From the NCBI GenBank assembly GCA_947624305.1, contig CANQKC010000001.1, positions 62,001 to 126,000 of the forward strand: DNA of 64,000 nucleotides, written 5' to 3'. The stretch comes from an uncultured Monoglobus sp. Lineage in GTDB: Bacteria > Bacillota > Clostridia > Monoglobales > Monoglobaceae. The notes beneath the pieces are model-generated. The model searched no databases and was not told the DNA's origin. It was given only the letters and a program-made list of their open reading frames with translations. Position 1 is the first letter of the stretch. Each line of letters starts with the position of its first letter. Made by a program: the position numbers and the translations under genes. Positions 16,404 through 24,847 of the stretch are shown here, piece by piece.

Positions 16404-18290
16404 TTATTGCTTGCTGATAGCCTTAAAGGGGCACTTCTCCATGCAAGCGCCGCACTTTATGCACTTATCTGTGTCAATGGTGAACGGACTCTTGACCTGA
16501 CCCGAAATCGCGCCGACCGGACACTGCTTGGCGCACAGGCTGCAGCCGCGGCACTTCTCGGGATCGATCGTGAACTTGGCGAGGCCTTTGCAGACATGCG
16601 CGGGACAGGTCTTGTCCTTGATGTGCGCCTCGTACTCGTGTCTGAAATATTTCAGCGTCGACAGAACGGGGTTCGGGGCAGTCTGGCCGAGGCCGCAGAG
16701 CGAGCCCGCTTTGATAGCGTTGGCCAGCTCCTCGAGACGGTCGAGGTCCTCCATTGTTCCGTTGCCGTCGGTGATCTTTGTCAGTATCTCAAGCAGGCGC
16801 TTGGTTCCGATGCGGCAGGGCGTGCACTTTCCGCAGGACTCGTCAACCGTGAACTCAAGGAAGAATTTGGCAATATCGACCATACAGTTGTCCTCATCCA
16901 TAACGATGAGTCCGCCCGAGCCCATCATAGAGCCGATAGCGGTCAGCGAGTCGTAGTCAATAGGCGTGTCAATAAGCTCAGCCGGGATGCAGCCGCCCGA
17001 GGGGCCGCCGGTCTGAGCCGCCTTGAACTTCTTGCCGTTCGGGATGCCTCCGCCGATGTCCTCGATGATCTCGCGCATGGTAGTACCCATGGGAACCTCA
17101 ACAAGGCCCGTGTTGTGGATCTTGCCGCCGAGCGCGAACACCTTGGTGCCCTTGCTCTTTTCGGTTCCGGTAGAGGCAAACCACTCCGCGCCGTTTAAGA
17201 TAATTCTGGGCACGTTCGCGTAGGTCTCAACGTTGTTGAGTATCGTGGGAACGCCGAACAGGCCCTTAACTGCCGGGAACGGCGGACGGGGTCTCGGCTC
17301 GCCTCTGTGGCCCTCTATCGAGGTCATGAGCGCGGTCTCCTCACCGCACACAAAGGCGCCCGCGCCGAGTCTGATGTCAATGTCAAAATCAAAGCCGGAA
17401 TTAAAGATGTTCTTTCCGAGCATTCCGTATTCTCTGGCCTGCTTTATCGCGATCTTGAGCCTTTCAACCGCGATCGGGTACTCGGCTCTGATGTAAATAT
17501 ATCCCTGACACGCGCCGATAGCGTAGCCCGCGATAGTCATGGCCTCGAGCACCGCGTGGGGGTCGCCCTCTAAGATACTTCTGTCCATGAACGCTCCGGG
17601 GTCGCCCTCGTCGGCGTTGCAGCAGACATATTTTATGTCGCCTTTTGAGTTTGCTGCGAACTGCCACTTTGTTCCGGTGGGGAATCCCGCGCCGCCGCGG
17701 CCCCTGAGGCCCGACGCGCTGATCGTGTCGATGACCTGCTGAGGCGTCATTTCGCCGAGCACCTTGCCGAGCGCGGCGTAGCCGTCTCTCGCTATGTATT
17801 CCTCGATGTTCTCGGGGTTTATAACGCCGCAGTTCCTGAGCGCGACTCTGTGCTGCTTCTTATAAAAGTCGATCTCGTTGAGCGACTTGATCTCATCTGT
17901 TCCAGCGTGAACGGACTCCTCATAGAGCAGTCTTGTAACGACCTTGCCGCCCTTTAAGTGCTGCTCGACGATCTCGTGCACGTCCTCGGCCTTGACCATG
18001 CTGTAAAACGCGCCTTCGGGATATACGATAACGACCGGGCCGAGCGCGCACAGGCCGAAGCAGCCGGTCTTTACCAGCTTAACGTCGTCGTGCAGGCCGT
18101 TTGCGTCGATCTGCTTTTCAAACTCCTCGATCAGCGTCATGCTGCCCGACGAGGTGCATCCGGTACCGCCGCAGACGAGCACCTGATACTTATATTCGCT
18201 GTTATTGGTTTTTTCGCTGTCATCATTTCTCATATCGACCGTGTCGAACATTTTATCGCGAATTGATTTAAGCTCTTCCAAACTATTCAT
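16404..18290 (-). CDS. hydB: Hydrogenase NADH-binding flavoprotein subunit (NuoF-like)
   Basis: 628-residue HydB/NuoF-like subunit that binds FMN and NAD(H) and moves electrons to HydA. It has an N-terminal thioredoxin-like [2Fe-2S] domain (about 34-125, Cys 40, 45, 77, 81), the FMN/NADH domain with GLRGRGGAGFPTGTKW (194-209), the NuoF [4Fe-4S] motif SCGKCTPCRIGTKR, and two C-terminal ferredoxin motifs CRGCSLCAKQCP and CIKCGACMEKCP. The extra N- and C-terminal domains distinguish HydB of trimeric hydrogenases from plain NuoF. It is 13 nt from hydA and 30 nt from hydC. Confidence 0.95.
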   Translation of the reverse strand: MNSLEELKSIRDKMFDTVDMRNDDSEKTNNSEYKYQVLVCGGTGCTSSGSMTLIEEFEKQIDANGLHDDVKLVKTGCFGLCALGPVVIVYPEGAFYSMVKAEDVHEIVEQHLKGGKVVTRLLYEESVHAGTDEIKSLNEIDFYKKQHRVALRNCGVINPENIEEYIARDGYAALGKVLGEMTPQQVIDTISASGLRGRGGAGFPTGTKWQFAANSKGDIKYVCCNADEGDPGAFMDRSILEGDPHAVLEAMTIAGYAIGACQGYIYIRAEYPIAVERLKIAIKQAREYGMLGKNIFNSGFDFDIDIRLGAGAFVCGEETALMTSIEGHRGEPRPRPPFPAVKGLFGVPTILNNVETYANVPRIILNGAEWFASTGTEKSKGTKVFALGGKIHNTGLVEVPMGTTMREIIEDIGGGIPNGKKFKAAQTGGPSGGCIPAELIDTPIDYDSLTAIGSMMGSGGLIVMDEDNCMVDIAKFFLEFTVDESCGKCTPCRIGTKRLLEILTKITDGNGTMEDLDRLEELANAIKAGSLCGLGQTAPNPVLSTLKYFRHEYEAHIKDKTCPAHVCKGLAKFTIDPEKCRGCSLCAKQCPVGAISGQVKSPFTIDTDKCIKCGACMEKCPFKAISKQ

Positions 18291-18320
18291 ATTTAACCTC
18301 CAAACTGTATACTGATTTAA

Positions 18321-18800
18321 TTAACTGTACTGCTTAACAATTCCGTCAACCTGATCAACGGTAAGTCTGCCGTGAACATCGTCGCCGATAGTCATGACCG
18401 GCGCGAGACCACAGGCGCCTATGCAGCGCGTCGCGTCGAGCGAAAACTTTCCGTCGTCGGTGCACTCGCCAACGTCGATCTTGAGAATGCTCTTGAGCTT
18501 TTCGAGTATGTCGCCGCTGCCCTTAACATAGCAAGCGGTTCCGAGACAGACACCGATAGGATGCTCGCCCTTGGGGTTGAGCGAAAACTGCGTGTAAAAC
18601 GTCACAATTCCGTACACCTCGGCAAGAGACACGCCGAGCCCCTCGGCGATCATTTTTTGAACCTCAATGGGAAGATAACCGTAAATGTCCTGCGCCTCGT
18701 GCAGAACCGGAATGGTGGCTCCCTTCTCGCCTTTGTGGGCAGCGATAACCGCTTTAAGCTGCTCCTCCTGCTCCTTTGTGCCCTTAAATGGGATTGCCAT
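18321..18800 (-). CDS. hydC: Hydrogenase [2Fe-2S] subunit (NuoE-like)
   Basis: 159-residue HydC/NuoE-like thioredoxin-fold protein carrying one [2Fe-2S] cluster (Cys 85, 90, 126, 130: CLGTACYVKGS and CIGACGLAPV). It is the small subunit that links HydB within the soluble hydrogenase complex. Length is normal. It is the first gene of the operon; GGAGGT precedes ATG 18800 and a consensus-like promoter lies 80 nt upstream. Confidence 0.95.
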   Translation of the reverse strand: MAIPFKGTKEQEEQLKAVIAAHKGEKGATIPVLHEAQDIYGYLPIEVQKMIAEGLGVSLAEVYGIVTFYTQFSLNPKGEHPIGVCLGTACYVKGSGDILEKLKSILKIDVGECTDDGKFSLDATRCIGACGLAPVMTIGDDVHGRLTVDQVDGIVKQYS

Positions 18801-18881
18801 TTACAAAACCTCCTGTTAATACAAATTCGATAATTTATGATAATGTTAATTAAATTTCGGGTTTATACTCAAAACCAACTT

Positions 18882-18910
18882 ATTATATCACAAAAAAAAT
18901 AAAACTGCAA
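18882..18910 (-). promoter_or_regulatory. Promoter of hydCBA operon
   Basis: TTGCAG (18905-18910), 17-nt spacer, TATAAT (18882-18887) on the minus strand. A TTGT...ACAA dyad at about 18929-18948 lies upstream, but its 20-nt length does not fit a Rex site. Confidence 0.65.
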
Positions 18911-18948
18911 GCATTACTTTAAAAAAATTGTTAAAAAAAATACACAAT

Positions 18949-19056
18949 TTTTTCGACCATTCCAAATCAACGCGCTCACGCCGTTTTCGCAGCTCCGCAA
19001 TTTAAAAATCCGATGTTTTACGCCATTTTCATGCCAAACGAAAGCTTGGTAATATT
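18949..19056. other. Intergenic DNA without a recognised feature
   Basis: AT-rich stretch between the hydrogenase promoter and the palindrome at 19057. I see no gene, RNA or repeat in it. Confidence 0.5.
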
Positions 19057-19082
19057 TTTTTTGATTAAATTTAATCAAAAAA
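19057..19082. repeat. 26-bp perfect AT-rich palindrome
   Basis: Two 13-bp arms TTTTTTGATTAAA/TTTAATCAAAAAA with no spacer. It abuts the terminator stem of the small gene next to it; part of it supplies that terminator's U-run. It could also be a protein-binding site. Confidence 0.6.
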
Positions 19083-19113
19083 GCGGCGCAAACATAAATG
19101 CTTTACGCCGCTT
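19078..19113 (-). terminator. Terminator of tagO-wecB-small gene operon
   Basis: Stem AAGCGGCG/CGCCGCTT (19081-19088, 19106-19113), read on the minus strand and followed by TTTTTTGATT. It begins 15 nt after the stop of the 50-residue gene. Confidence 0.75.
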
Positions 19114-19127
19114 AACTTTATACTTAT

Positions 19128-19280
19128 TTACTTTTGTACAATACCGGTGATATATGCTTTGATAATTTCCTTAATTTCCGCTGGTGTATAATTATCTTTT
19201 TCGGTGTTAGACTCAATTGTATCAATTAAATCATAAGCCATAGCCTTCTTTATCTCCGCTGCTTCTCTATCAGTAGGCAT
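19128..19280 (-). CDS. 50-residue small protein, unknown
   Basis: Small gene with an excellent ribosome site (AAGGAGGTG, 6 nt before ATG 19280) and a terminator right after it. The product starts MPTDREAAEIKKAMAYDLID and ends IKAYITGIVQK; it is charged, predicted helical, without a membrane segment or cysteine. It lies 41 nt after wecB in the same direction and appears to close the operon. I do not recognise a family. The strong start signal and the fit between stop codon and terminator argue that it is real. Confidence 0.7.
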   Translation of the reverse strand: MPTDREAAEIKKAMAYDLIDTIESNTEKDNYTPAEIKEIIKAYITGIVQK

Positions 19281-19321
19281 AAAGTTCACCTCCTTGCCGA
19301 TATTATTGTATGCCGTTGAAT

Positions 19322-20446
19322 TTATGAAAACTTTTCTATGATCGCTTTTACTATGCGTTCGGAGGCGTGGCCGTCGCCGTAGGGGTTGACGGCTCTCGCC
19401 ATCTTGGAGTATTCATCACTGTCGATCAGAAGCTCTTTGGTCATTTTATAAATATTTTCCTCGTCAACGCCCGCGATCTTGACCGTTCCGGCCTCGACCG
19501 CCTCGGGGCGCTCGGTCTCGTTGCGCAGGACAAGCACCGGCTTTCCGAGCGACGGGGCTTCCTCCTGGAGGCCGCCCGAATCGGTCAGAACCAGATAGCC
19601 GCGTTTGATCGAGTTGTGGAGTTCGTCGGCATTTACCGGGTCGATAAGCTTGATCCTGTCATGGCCGCCGAGAATTTCAAACACCGTTTCGCGCACCGCG
19701 GGATTAAGGTGGACGGGATAGACGACCTGAACGTCCTCAAACTCGTTCACTATCCGAAGGACGGCGCGGCAGATATTGCGCAGCGGCTCGCCGAGATTTT
19801 CGCGGCGGTGGGCCGTCATGACAATAACCCGCTTGTTTTCCCAATCGAGGGATTTGAGACCTTCGTCGGCGAAAACATAATCGTCTCTGACTGTGGTCTT
19901 GAGCGCGTCGATCACCGTGTTTCCGGTAATGTAAATTTTGCCGGGGTCTGTGTTCTCGCTCACCAGATTATTGTAGTTCCGCTGCGTGGGCGCGAAGTGC
20001 ATGTCGGCGATAACGCCGGTTATGCGGCGGTTGATCTCCTCGGGGAACGGGAAATATTTGTCATATGTGCGGAGGCCCGCCTCGACATGGCCGACCGCCG
20101 TCTGGTTATAATATGCGGCGAGGCTGCCCGCGAATGTCGTCGAGGTGTCGCCGTGAACCAAAACGATGTCGGGCTCAACCTTTTTGATCACATCGTCAAG
20201 ACCCTCGAGGGCGCGAGTGGCGATCCCCACAAGCGTCTGGCGGTCGTGCATGATGTTCAAGTCATAGTCGGGCGTGATGTCGAAAATTTTCAGCACTTGG
20301 TCAAGCATTTCCCTGTGCTGCGCGGTGACGCAGACTATCGATTCGATCCTGTCGCTGTTTTTTTCAAGCTCCTTGACTAGCGGAGCCATTTTGATTGCCT
20401 CCGGACGCGTACCGAAGATCGTCATAACTCTAATTTTTTCGCTCAT
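19322..20446 (-). CDS. wecB: UDP-N-acetylglucosamine 2-epimerase (WecB/MnaA)
   Basis: 374-residue non-hydrolysing UDP-GlcNAc 2-epimerase, giving UDP-ManNAc for teichoic acid linkage units or surface polysaccharide. FGTRPEAIKMAPLVKEL is the N-terminal signature; VHGDTSTTFAGSLAAYY, GHVEAGLRTYDKYFPFPEE and LTDSGGLQEEAPSLGKPVLV are family motifs. ATG 20446 follows ACGGAGGAAAACA; the longer frame from 20476 has no ribosome site. The start overlaps the end of the TagO-like gene by 17 nt, so the two are translationally coupled. Confidence 0.95.
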   Translation of the reverse strand: MSEKIRVMTIFGTRPEAIKMAPLVKELEKNSDRIESIVCVTAQHREMLDQVLKIFDITPDYDLNIMHDRQTLVGIATRALEGLDDVIKKVEPDIVLVHGDTSTTFAGSLAAYYNQTAVGHVEAGLRTYDKYFPFPEEINRRITGVIADMHFAPTQRNYNNLVSENTDPGKIYITGNTVIDALKTTVRDDYVFADEGLKSLDWENKRVIVMTAHRRENLGEPLRNICRAVLRIVNEFEDVQVVYPVHLNPAVRETVFEILGGHDRIKLIDPVNADELHNSIKRGYLVLTDSGGLQEEAPSLGKPVLVLRNETERPEAVEAGTVKIAGVDEENIYKMTKELLIDSDEYSKMARAVNPYGDGHASERIVKAIIEKFS

Positions 20447-21539
20447 TGTTTTCCTCCGTAAGCTGCTCGTCGGCATTGTAGTTTATATATTCGCCCGGAT
20501 CCTTGAGCTCGCTCATGACCTTGACCGAAACAAGGATTATGACAAGCACCGAGCATATCAGTATCAGTCCGCGGGTGTAGCCCTTGATCGCGATGACAAC
20601 GGCGGTCATGCAGAGCACCGCGGTCAGCGTGTAAAGAATGGCGACGACGCGCCTCTGCGAAAAGCCCATGTCAAGCAGCCTGTGGTGGAGATGCCCTCTG
20701 TCGGGCTGCATGGGTGAATGGCCCGTGAGAACGCGTCTTAAAATCGCGAATATCGTGTCGAATATCGGCAGGCCGAGAATGAGTATCGGCGCGGCGAACG
20801 TGATAACGGCGGACATTTTAAGCATGCCCTGGACCGATATGCATGCCAGGATAAAGCCCAGGAACAGCGCACCCGTGTCGCCCATGAAGATCTTGGCCGG
20901 GTTAAAGTTATACGGCAGAAAGCCGAAGCCCGCGCCCGCAACTGCCGCGGTGATTATCGCGACGTTTAAGTTCTCGCTGATAAGCGTCAGGGTCAGAAGC
21001 GCGATCGAGGCGATGGACGAGACGCCGACCGCCAGACCGTCAAGGCCGTCGATCAGGTTGACCGCGTTGCATATGCCCACGATCCAGATAATGGTGACGG
21101 CGCACGACATCCAGTTGTCAAGCACGATATAGGGACCGCCGATCCACGCCGAGAAAGGATTGCCGAAATGCTCGATCCTCACTCCGCTCGCGACGACGAC
21201 AACTGCCGCCAGTATCTGGCAGAACAGCTTTACGATCGCCTTCATGTCGGTTATGTCGTCGATAATGCCGGTGGTGACAACGATCACGCAGCCTATAAGT
21301 ATGCCCATGACCTCGGTGTCGATCGTAGCGAAGCATATTACGCTGACGACAAACCCGTAGAATATCGCGAGCCCGCCCATGAGCGGCGTCGGTTTTTTAT
21401 GTACGCGCCGCGCTTCCTTCGGCACGTCGATAGCGTTAACCTTGTGTGCCAGAGAGATGACCATAGGCGTCGCCGAAAAAGAAATCAGGAACGCGACGGC
21501 CAGAGCCAGCAGCACATAAATCTCATTACTGAAAATCAT
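20430..21539 (-). CDS. tagO: Undecaprenyl-phosphate GlcNAc-1-phosphate transferase (TagO/WecA)
   Basis: 369-residue integral membrane enzyme of the MraY/WecA family that moves a sugar-1-phosphate to undecaprenyl phosphate, the first step of wall teichoic acid or other lipid-linked glycan assembly. About ten or eleven membrane segments are visible. Key motifs: KPTPLMGG near residue 50, NLIDGLDGLAVG around 160, FNPAKIFMGDTGALFLG around 213-229, and the His-rich loop DRGHLHHRLLDMGFS. The sequence after the GDTG motif fits WecA/TagO better than MraY. Gene order with wecB supports this. A TATA-poor region precedes it; GGGAG lies before the ATG. Confidence 0.93.
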   Translation of the reverse strand: MIFSNEIYVLLALAVAFLISFSATPMVISLAHKVNAIDVPKEARRVHKKPTPLMGGLAIFYGFVVSVICFATIDTEVMGILIGCVIVVTTGIIDDITDMKAIVKLFCQILAAVVVVASGVRIEHFGNPFSAWIGGPYIVLDNWMSCAVTIIWIVGICNAVNLIDGLDGLAVGVSSIASIALLTLTLISENLNVAIITAAVAGAGFGFLPYNFNPAKIFMGDTGALFLGFILACISVQGMLKMSAVITFAAPILILGLPIFDTIFAILRRVLTGHSPMQPDRGHLHHRLLDMGFSQRRVVAILYTLTAVLCMTAVVIAIKGYTRGLILICSVLVIILVSVKVMSELKDPGEYINYNADEQLTEENNERKN

Positions 21540-21559
21540 TAGAATGTTCTCCCAACGTA

Positions 21560-21587
21560 GTGATTAGTGATTAGTGAATAGCGATTA
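21560..21587. repeat. Four 7-bp tandem repeats
   Basis: GTGATTA, GTGATTA, GTGAATA, GCGATTA in tandem between trpS and the TagO-like gene. Slippage-type repeat; no function apparent. Confidence 0.6.
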
Positions 21588-21592
21588 GAATA

Positions 21593-22597
21593 TTACGGTT
21601 CGATAAAGCCCACTTTGCGGTACACCTTTGCCAGGGTCTTATTGGCGACGCGGGCCGCACGCTCGGCGCCGCTCTTGTAAACCTGTTTTAAATAGTCCTT
21701 GTTTTTCATAAGATCGGCGTATTTCTCCTGTATCGGGCGCAGGGTCTCAACGACCGCCTCTGCCACCGCTTTCTTAAAGTCGCCGTAACCTTTGCCATCA
21801 AACTCTGTCTCGATTTCGTCAAACGATTTGCCCGTGCAGGCGCCGTAGATCGACATAAGGTTCTCGATGCCCGCCTTGTCCTCGCCGCGCTTTACCTCGC
21901 TGCCCGAGTCAGTGACGGCGCGCTTTATCTTATTCGCGGCTCTGTCAAGCGGATCAAGCAGCAGAATGTATCCGTTCTCGTTGGTGTCCGACTTTGACAT
22001 CTTCTGTGTCGGGTCCTGAAGGCTCATTATCCTCGCGCCGACCTTCGGGTTATAGGCCGAGGGGACCTTGAAGGTCTCGCTGTACGCGTTGTTAAACCGG
22101 TTGGCAAGATCGCGCGTCAGCTCAAGGTGCTGGTTCTGGTCGTTGCCGACCGGAACCAGGTCGGCCTGATACAGCAGAATGTCCGCCGCCATCAGCGACG
22201 GGTATGTGAACAGACCCGCGTTTAGGTTGGATGCGTGTTTTTTTGCCTTGTCCTTATATTGCGTCATGCGCGAAAGCTCTCCCATGTAGGTGTTGCATAT
22301 AAGCACCCAGGCCAGCATCGAGTGGGCGGGCACATGGGACTGGAAAAATATCGGGCTCTTTTCGGGGTCGAGTCCGCTCGCGATAAACAGCGCGAGCAGA
22401 TCCATGGCGTTTTTGCGGAAGTCCTTCGGAGTCTGGCGCACGGTTATCGTGTGCATGTCAGCAAGCATGAAAAATGCTTCATACTCGTCGCCGCGCGAGA
22501 GCTCGACCCAGTTGCGCAACGCGCCGAGATAGTTGCCGAGAGTCAGCGCTCCCGACGGCTGAATTCCGCTCAAAATACGCTTTTTGGTGTCGCTCAT
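21593..22597 (-). CDS. trpS: Tryptophanyl-tRNA synthetase
   Basis: 334-residue class Ic aminoacyl-tRNA synthetase charging tRNA-Trp. The HIGH-like motif is PSGALTLGNYLGALRN (about 15-30), the KMSKS motif is DPTQKMSKSD (about 190-200), and LMAADILLYQADLVPVGNDQ is the substrate-binding region. Length is normal for bacteria. Its ATG shares one base with the stop of the aminotransferase gene upstream (TAATG), so the two are coupled. No T-box is found before this gene, in contrast to trpB2. Confidence 0.97.
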   Translation of the reverse strand: MSDTKKRILSGIQPSGALTLGNYLGALRNWVELSRGDEYEAFFMLADMHTITVRQTPKDFRKNAMDLLALFIASGLDPEKSPIFFQSHVPAHSMLAWVLICNTYMGELSRMTQYKDKAKKHASNLNAGLFTYPSLMAADILLYQADLVPVGNDQNQHLELTRDLANRFNNAYSETFKVPSAYNPKVGARIMSLQDPTQKMSKSDTNENGYILLLDPLDRAANKIKRAVTDSGSEVKRGEDKAGIENLMSIYGACTGKSFDEIETEFDGKGYGDFKKAVAEAVVETLRPIQEKYADLMKNKDYLKQVYKSGAERAARVANKTLAKVYRKVGFIEP

Positions 22598-23799
22598 TAC
22601 TCGCCAACCTCCTCTTTTAAGAGGTCTCCCAATATTTTAATTCCCTTTTCTATCTGCTCAAACGAGGCGGTCGAATAGTTCATTCTGAACGTGCTGTAAA
22701 CCGCCTTGTCGTCGATCATGGTCGTGGAGCCCGGCACGAACGCAACTCCGCGCTCGACCGCCTTTGCCATGACCTCTTTGCTGTCATGGCCCTCGGGCAT
22801 CTCGCAGAACAGGAAAATTCCGCCCTGCGGCGTGGTGTGAGTTACCGAGGCGGGGAAGTACTTGTCCATGCACTCGCACATGAAGCGGCACTTCTCGCCG
22901 TATACCTTGCGCAGGCGGGCGATATGCTCGTCGATCGAGTTGTTCTTTATGTACTCATACGCGGTCATCTGGGCGAAGACGTTGGTGTGAACGTCCTGCA
23001 CCTGCTTGCATATTATCATGCGTTCCATAAGGTCCTTATGGCATGACGTGAAGCCGAGTCTGAGACCGGGCGAGAGGATTTTCGAAAAAGAGCCGAGATA
23101 AACCACTCTGCCGCTTGTGTCCATTGATTTCATGGTCCTGACGTCCTCGCCGTCAAAGCGCAGCTCGCCGTAGGGATTGTCCTCAAATATAATGAAGTCA
23201 TATTTTTCGGCGAGCTCAAGCAGCTTTTTGCGGTTCTCAAGCGACATAGTGATGCCCGACGGGTTCTGGAACGTCGAGATAGTGTATATAACCTTGATGT
23301 TCGGGTGGGCCTTGCACAGCTCCTCAAGCTCGTTCATGTCTATGCCGTCGCTTTTAACGGTAACGCCGTAAATTTCCGCGTTGTATGAGCGGAAGCAGTT
23401 GAGGCCGCCGATAAAGCTGGGAAGCTCGCACACTACGCCGTCGCCGGGATTGAGCAGCGACTTGGCCGCGAGGTCGATGCCCTGCTGGCCGCCGCTGACT
23501 ATTATCGTCTCGTTGAAATCGCCGTCTTTGATTATTCCTTGGGAAATAAGACGATCCTTTACCCAGTCTCTGAGCGGAGTGTAGCCCTCGGTAACGCCGT
23601 ACTGAAGCGCGACTTTGCCCTGCTTTAACAGCACGTCGCTCGCCGCCTTCGCAAGCTGCTCGCAGGGGAACAGCTCGGGATCGGGCGCGCCGCCCGCGAA
23701 TGAAATGATCCCCGGCTTGTCAAGCAGCTTAAATATCTCTCGGATAGCCGAGGCCTCAAGATCTTTTACTTTGTCAGAAAATTTTGTTTGAATGTCCAT
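22597..23799 (-). CDS. PLP-dependent class I/II aminotransferase
   Basis: 400-residue fold-type I aminotransferase resembling 2-aminoadipate/aromatic aminotransferases of the LysN/MocR catalytic type, here without a DNA-binding domain. Motifs: FAGGAPDPELFP near the N-terminus, VSGGQQGIDLAAKSLLNPGD, FEDNPYGELRF, and the PLP lysine in YLGSFSKILSPGLRLGF. It transfers an amino group between an amino acid and a 2-oxoacid; the preferred substrate cannot be read from sequence. A GAGGT ribosome site precedes ATG 23799. It is coupled to trpS. Confidence 0.9.
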   Translation of the reverse strand: MDIQTKFSDKVKDLEASAIREIFKLLDKPGIISFAGGAPDPELFPCEQLAKAASDVLLKQGKVALQYGVTEGYTPLRDWVKDRLISQGIIKDGDFNETIIVSGGQQGIDLAAKSLLNPGDGVVCELPSFIGGLNCFRSYNAEIYGVTVKSDGIDMNELEELCKAHPNIKVIYTISTFQNPSGITMSLENRKKLLELAEKYDFIIFEDNPYGELRFDGEDVRTMKSMDTSGRVVYLGSFSKILSPGLRLGFTSCHKDLMERMIICKQVQDVHTNVFAQMTAYEYIKNNSIDEHIARLRKVYGEKCRFMCECMDKYFPASVTHTTPQGGIFLFCEMPEGHDSKEVMAKAVERGVAFVPGSTTMIDDKAVYSTFRMNYSTASFEQIEKGIKILGDLLKEEVGE

Positions 23800-23833
23800 T
23801 TTTATACTTACCTCACAATTTAATAATTACAGA

Positions 23834-24283
23834 TTATAAAACTATATAGCCCTTTTCCTTTTTGATCTCATCCGAAGGCTCATCGGCCTCGCCTTCGTCA
23901 TAATCTTCGGCTTTCGCCTCGTCAGCGGCGGATTCATCCTCTTCCTCCGCCGAATTCTGCTCTTCTGCCGCCGAGCCGTCGTAGGAAACGATTTTGTGGC
24001 TGCTGCAATAGAGCTTTTTGATAACCGCGCGGGCTACGACAATTCCCGCCGCGATCGCGGTGATAAGGCCGATGATCGCCATGATCAGGCGCATGCTGCC
24101 GTGAACAGCGTCACAAAGCCTGTCCCAAAGCGTGGGATTGTGCCTGCGCTCATAGGCGCGCTTTTTCTCGTTGTACCATTCTCTCGCGCTGTCGCCCGCG
24201 TCCGAAAAGAACTCGCCGGTTCTTTTGATGTAGGGTGACGCGAATTTTGCCGCCTCGTCGGCATACTCTCCGAAACGTCTCAT
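23834..24283 (-). CDS. Single-pass membrane protein, unknown
   Basis: 149-residue protein with a basic/amphipathic N-terminal region (1-65), one membrane segment (about 67-88: MRLIMAIIGLITAIAAGIVV) and an acidic tail rich in Glu, Asp and Ala (100-140) ending in KKEKGYIVL. The GGAGG before ATG 24283 supports translation. I do not recognise a family. It lies between hpt and the aminotransferase on the same strand. Confidence 0.7.
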   Translation of the reverse strand: MRRFGEYADEAAKFASPYIKRTGEFFSDAGDSAREWYNEKKRAYERRHNPTLWDRLCDAVHGSMRLIMAIIGLITAIAAGIVVARAVIKKLYCSSHKIVSYDGSAAEEQNSAEEEDESAADEAKAEDYDEGEADEPSDEIKKEKGYIVL

Positions 24284-24319
24284 AAATATTCCTCCAAATC
24301 TATAAAAATTCTTAAATAA

Positions 24320-24847
24320 TTAGCTGTTCAGTTCAATCACCGCCACATACGGCAGGTGTCGGTAACACTCGGCGTAGTCAAGGCCGTAGCCCACTATGAA
24401 CTCGTCGGGAATGACCGCTCCGACATAGTCCGCCTTAAAGTCGGTGATCCTTCTTGAGGGCTTGTCAAACAGTCCGCAGAACCGCAGGCTTTTCGGACAC
24501 ATTTTAAGCAGCCTTTCCTTGAGGCTGTTTAAGGTGCGGCCCGTGTCGATTATGTCCTCGACGACCAGCACGTCTCTGCCGCGGATGTCTCCGGTCGCTT
24601 CGCCGACCGATACCTCGCCCGAGCTCACGTCGCTTTTGCCGTAGCTTGACGCGCGAATAAACTCGATCCTTATATCGGGAACGCTCAGGCGGCGCACAAG
24701 GTCGGCGGTGAACATAACGGCCCCTTTCAACACGCACAGCACGGTGAGGCTTTCGGCGCCGCTTAAGTCACTGTTTATTTTGTCCGCCAATTCCGAAACT
24801 ATGCCGCCGAGCTCCTGCTCGGTGAACATAATTTTTTTAATTGTCAT
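24320..24847 (-). CDS. hpt: Hypoxanthine phosphoribosyltransferase
   Basis: 175-residue purine salvage enzyme making IMP/GMP from hypoxanthine/guanine and PRPP. The PRPP-binding motif VLVVEDIIDTGRTL (about 96-109) and the N-terminal LCVLKGAVMFTADLVRR loop are typical. Start is uncertain: ATG 24847 begins the family-like sequence, while ATG 24856, three codons earlier, has a GGTGG at a better distance. Either start overlaps the end of tilS, giving the tilS-hpt pair common in Bacillota. ftsH, the usual next gene, is absent. Confidence 0.93.
   Translation of the reverse strand: MTIKKIMFTEQELGGIVSELADKINSDLSGAESLTVLCVLKGAVMFTADLVRRLSVPDIRIEFIRASSYGKSDVSSGEVSVGEATGDIRGRDVLVVEDIIDTGRTLNSLKERLLKMCPKSLRFCGLFDKPSRRITDFKADYVGAVIPDEFIVGYGLDYAECYRHLPYVAVIELNS

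Noticed and set aside
14648-18800. Respiratory complex I (NuoEFG) instead of a hydrogenase
   Set aside because: The large subunit has all three H-cluster motifs and the operon lacks membrane Nuo subunits.
18929-18948. TTGT...ACAA dyad upstream of hydC as a Rex site
   Set aside because: The dyad is 20 nt long while Rex operators are 18 nt with a TTGTTAA-type half-site; the inner bases also do not fit.
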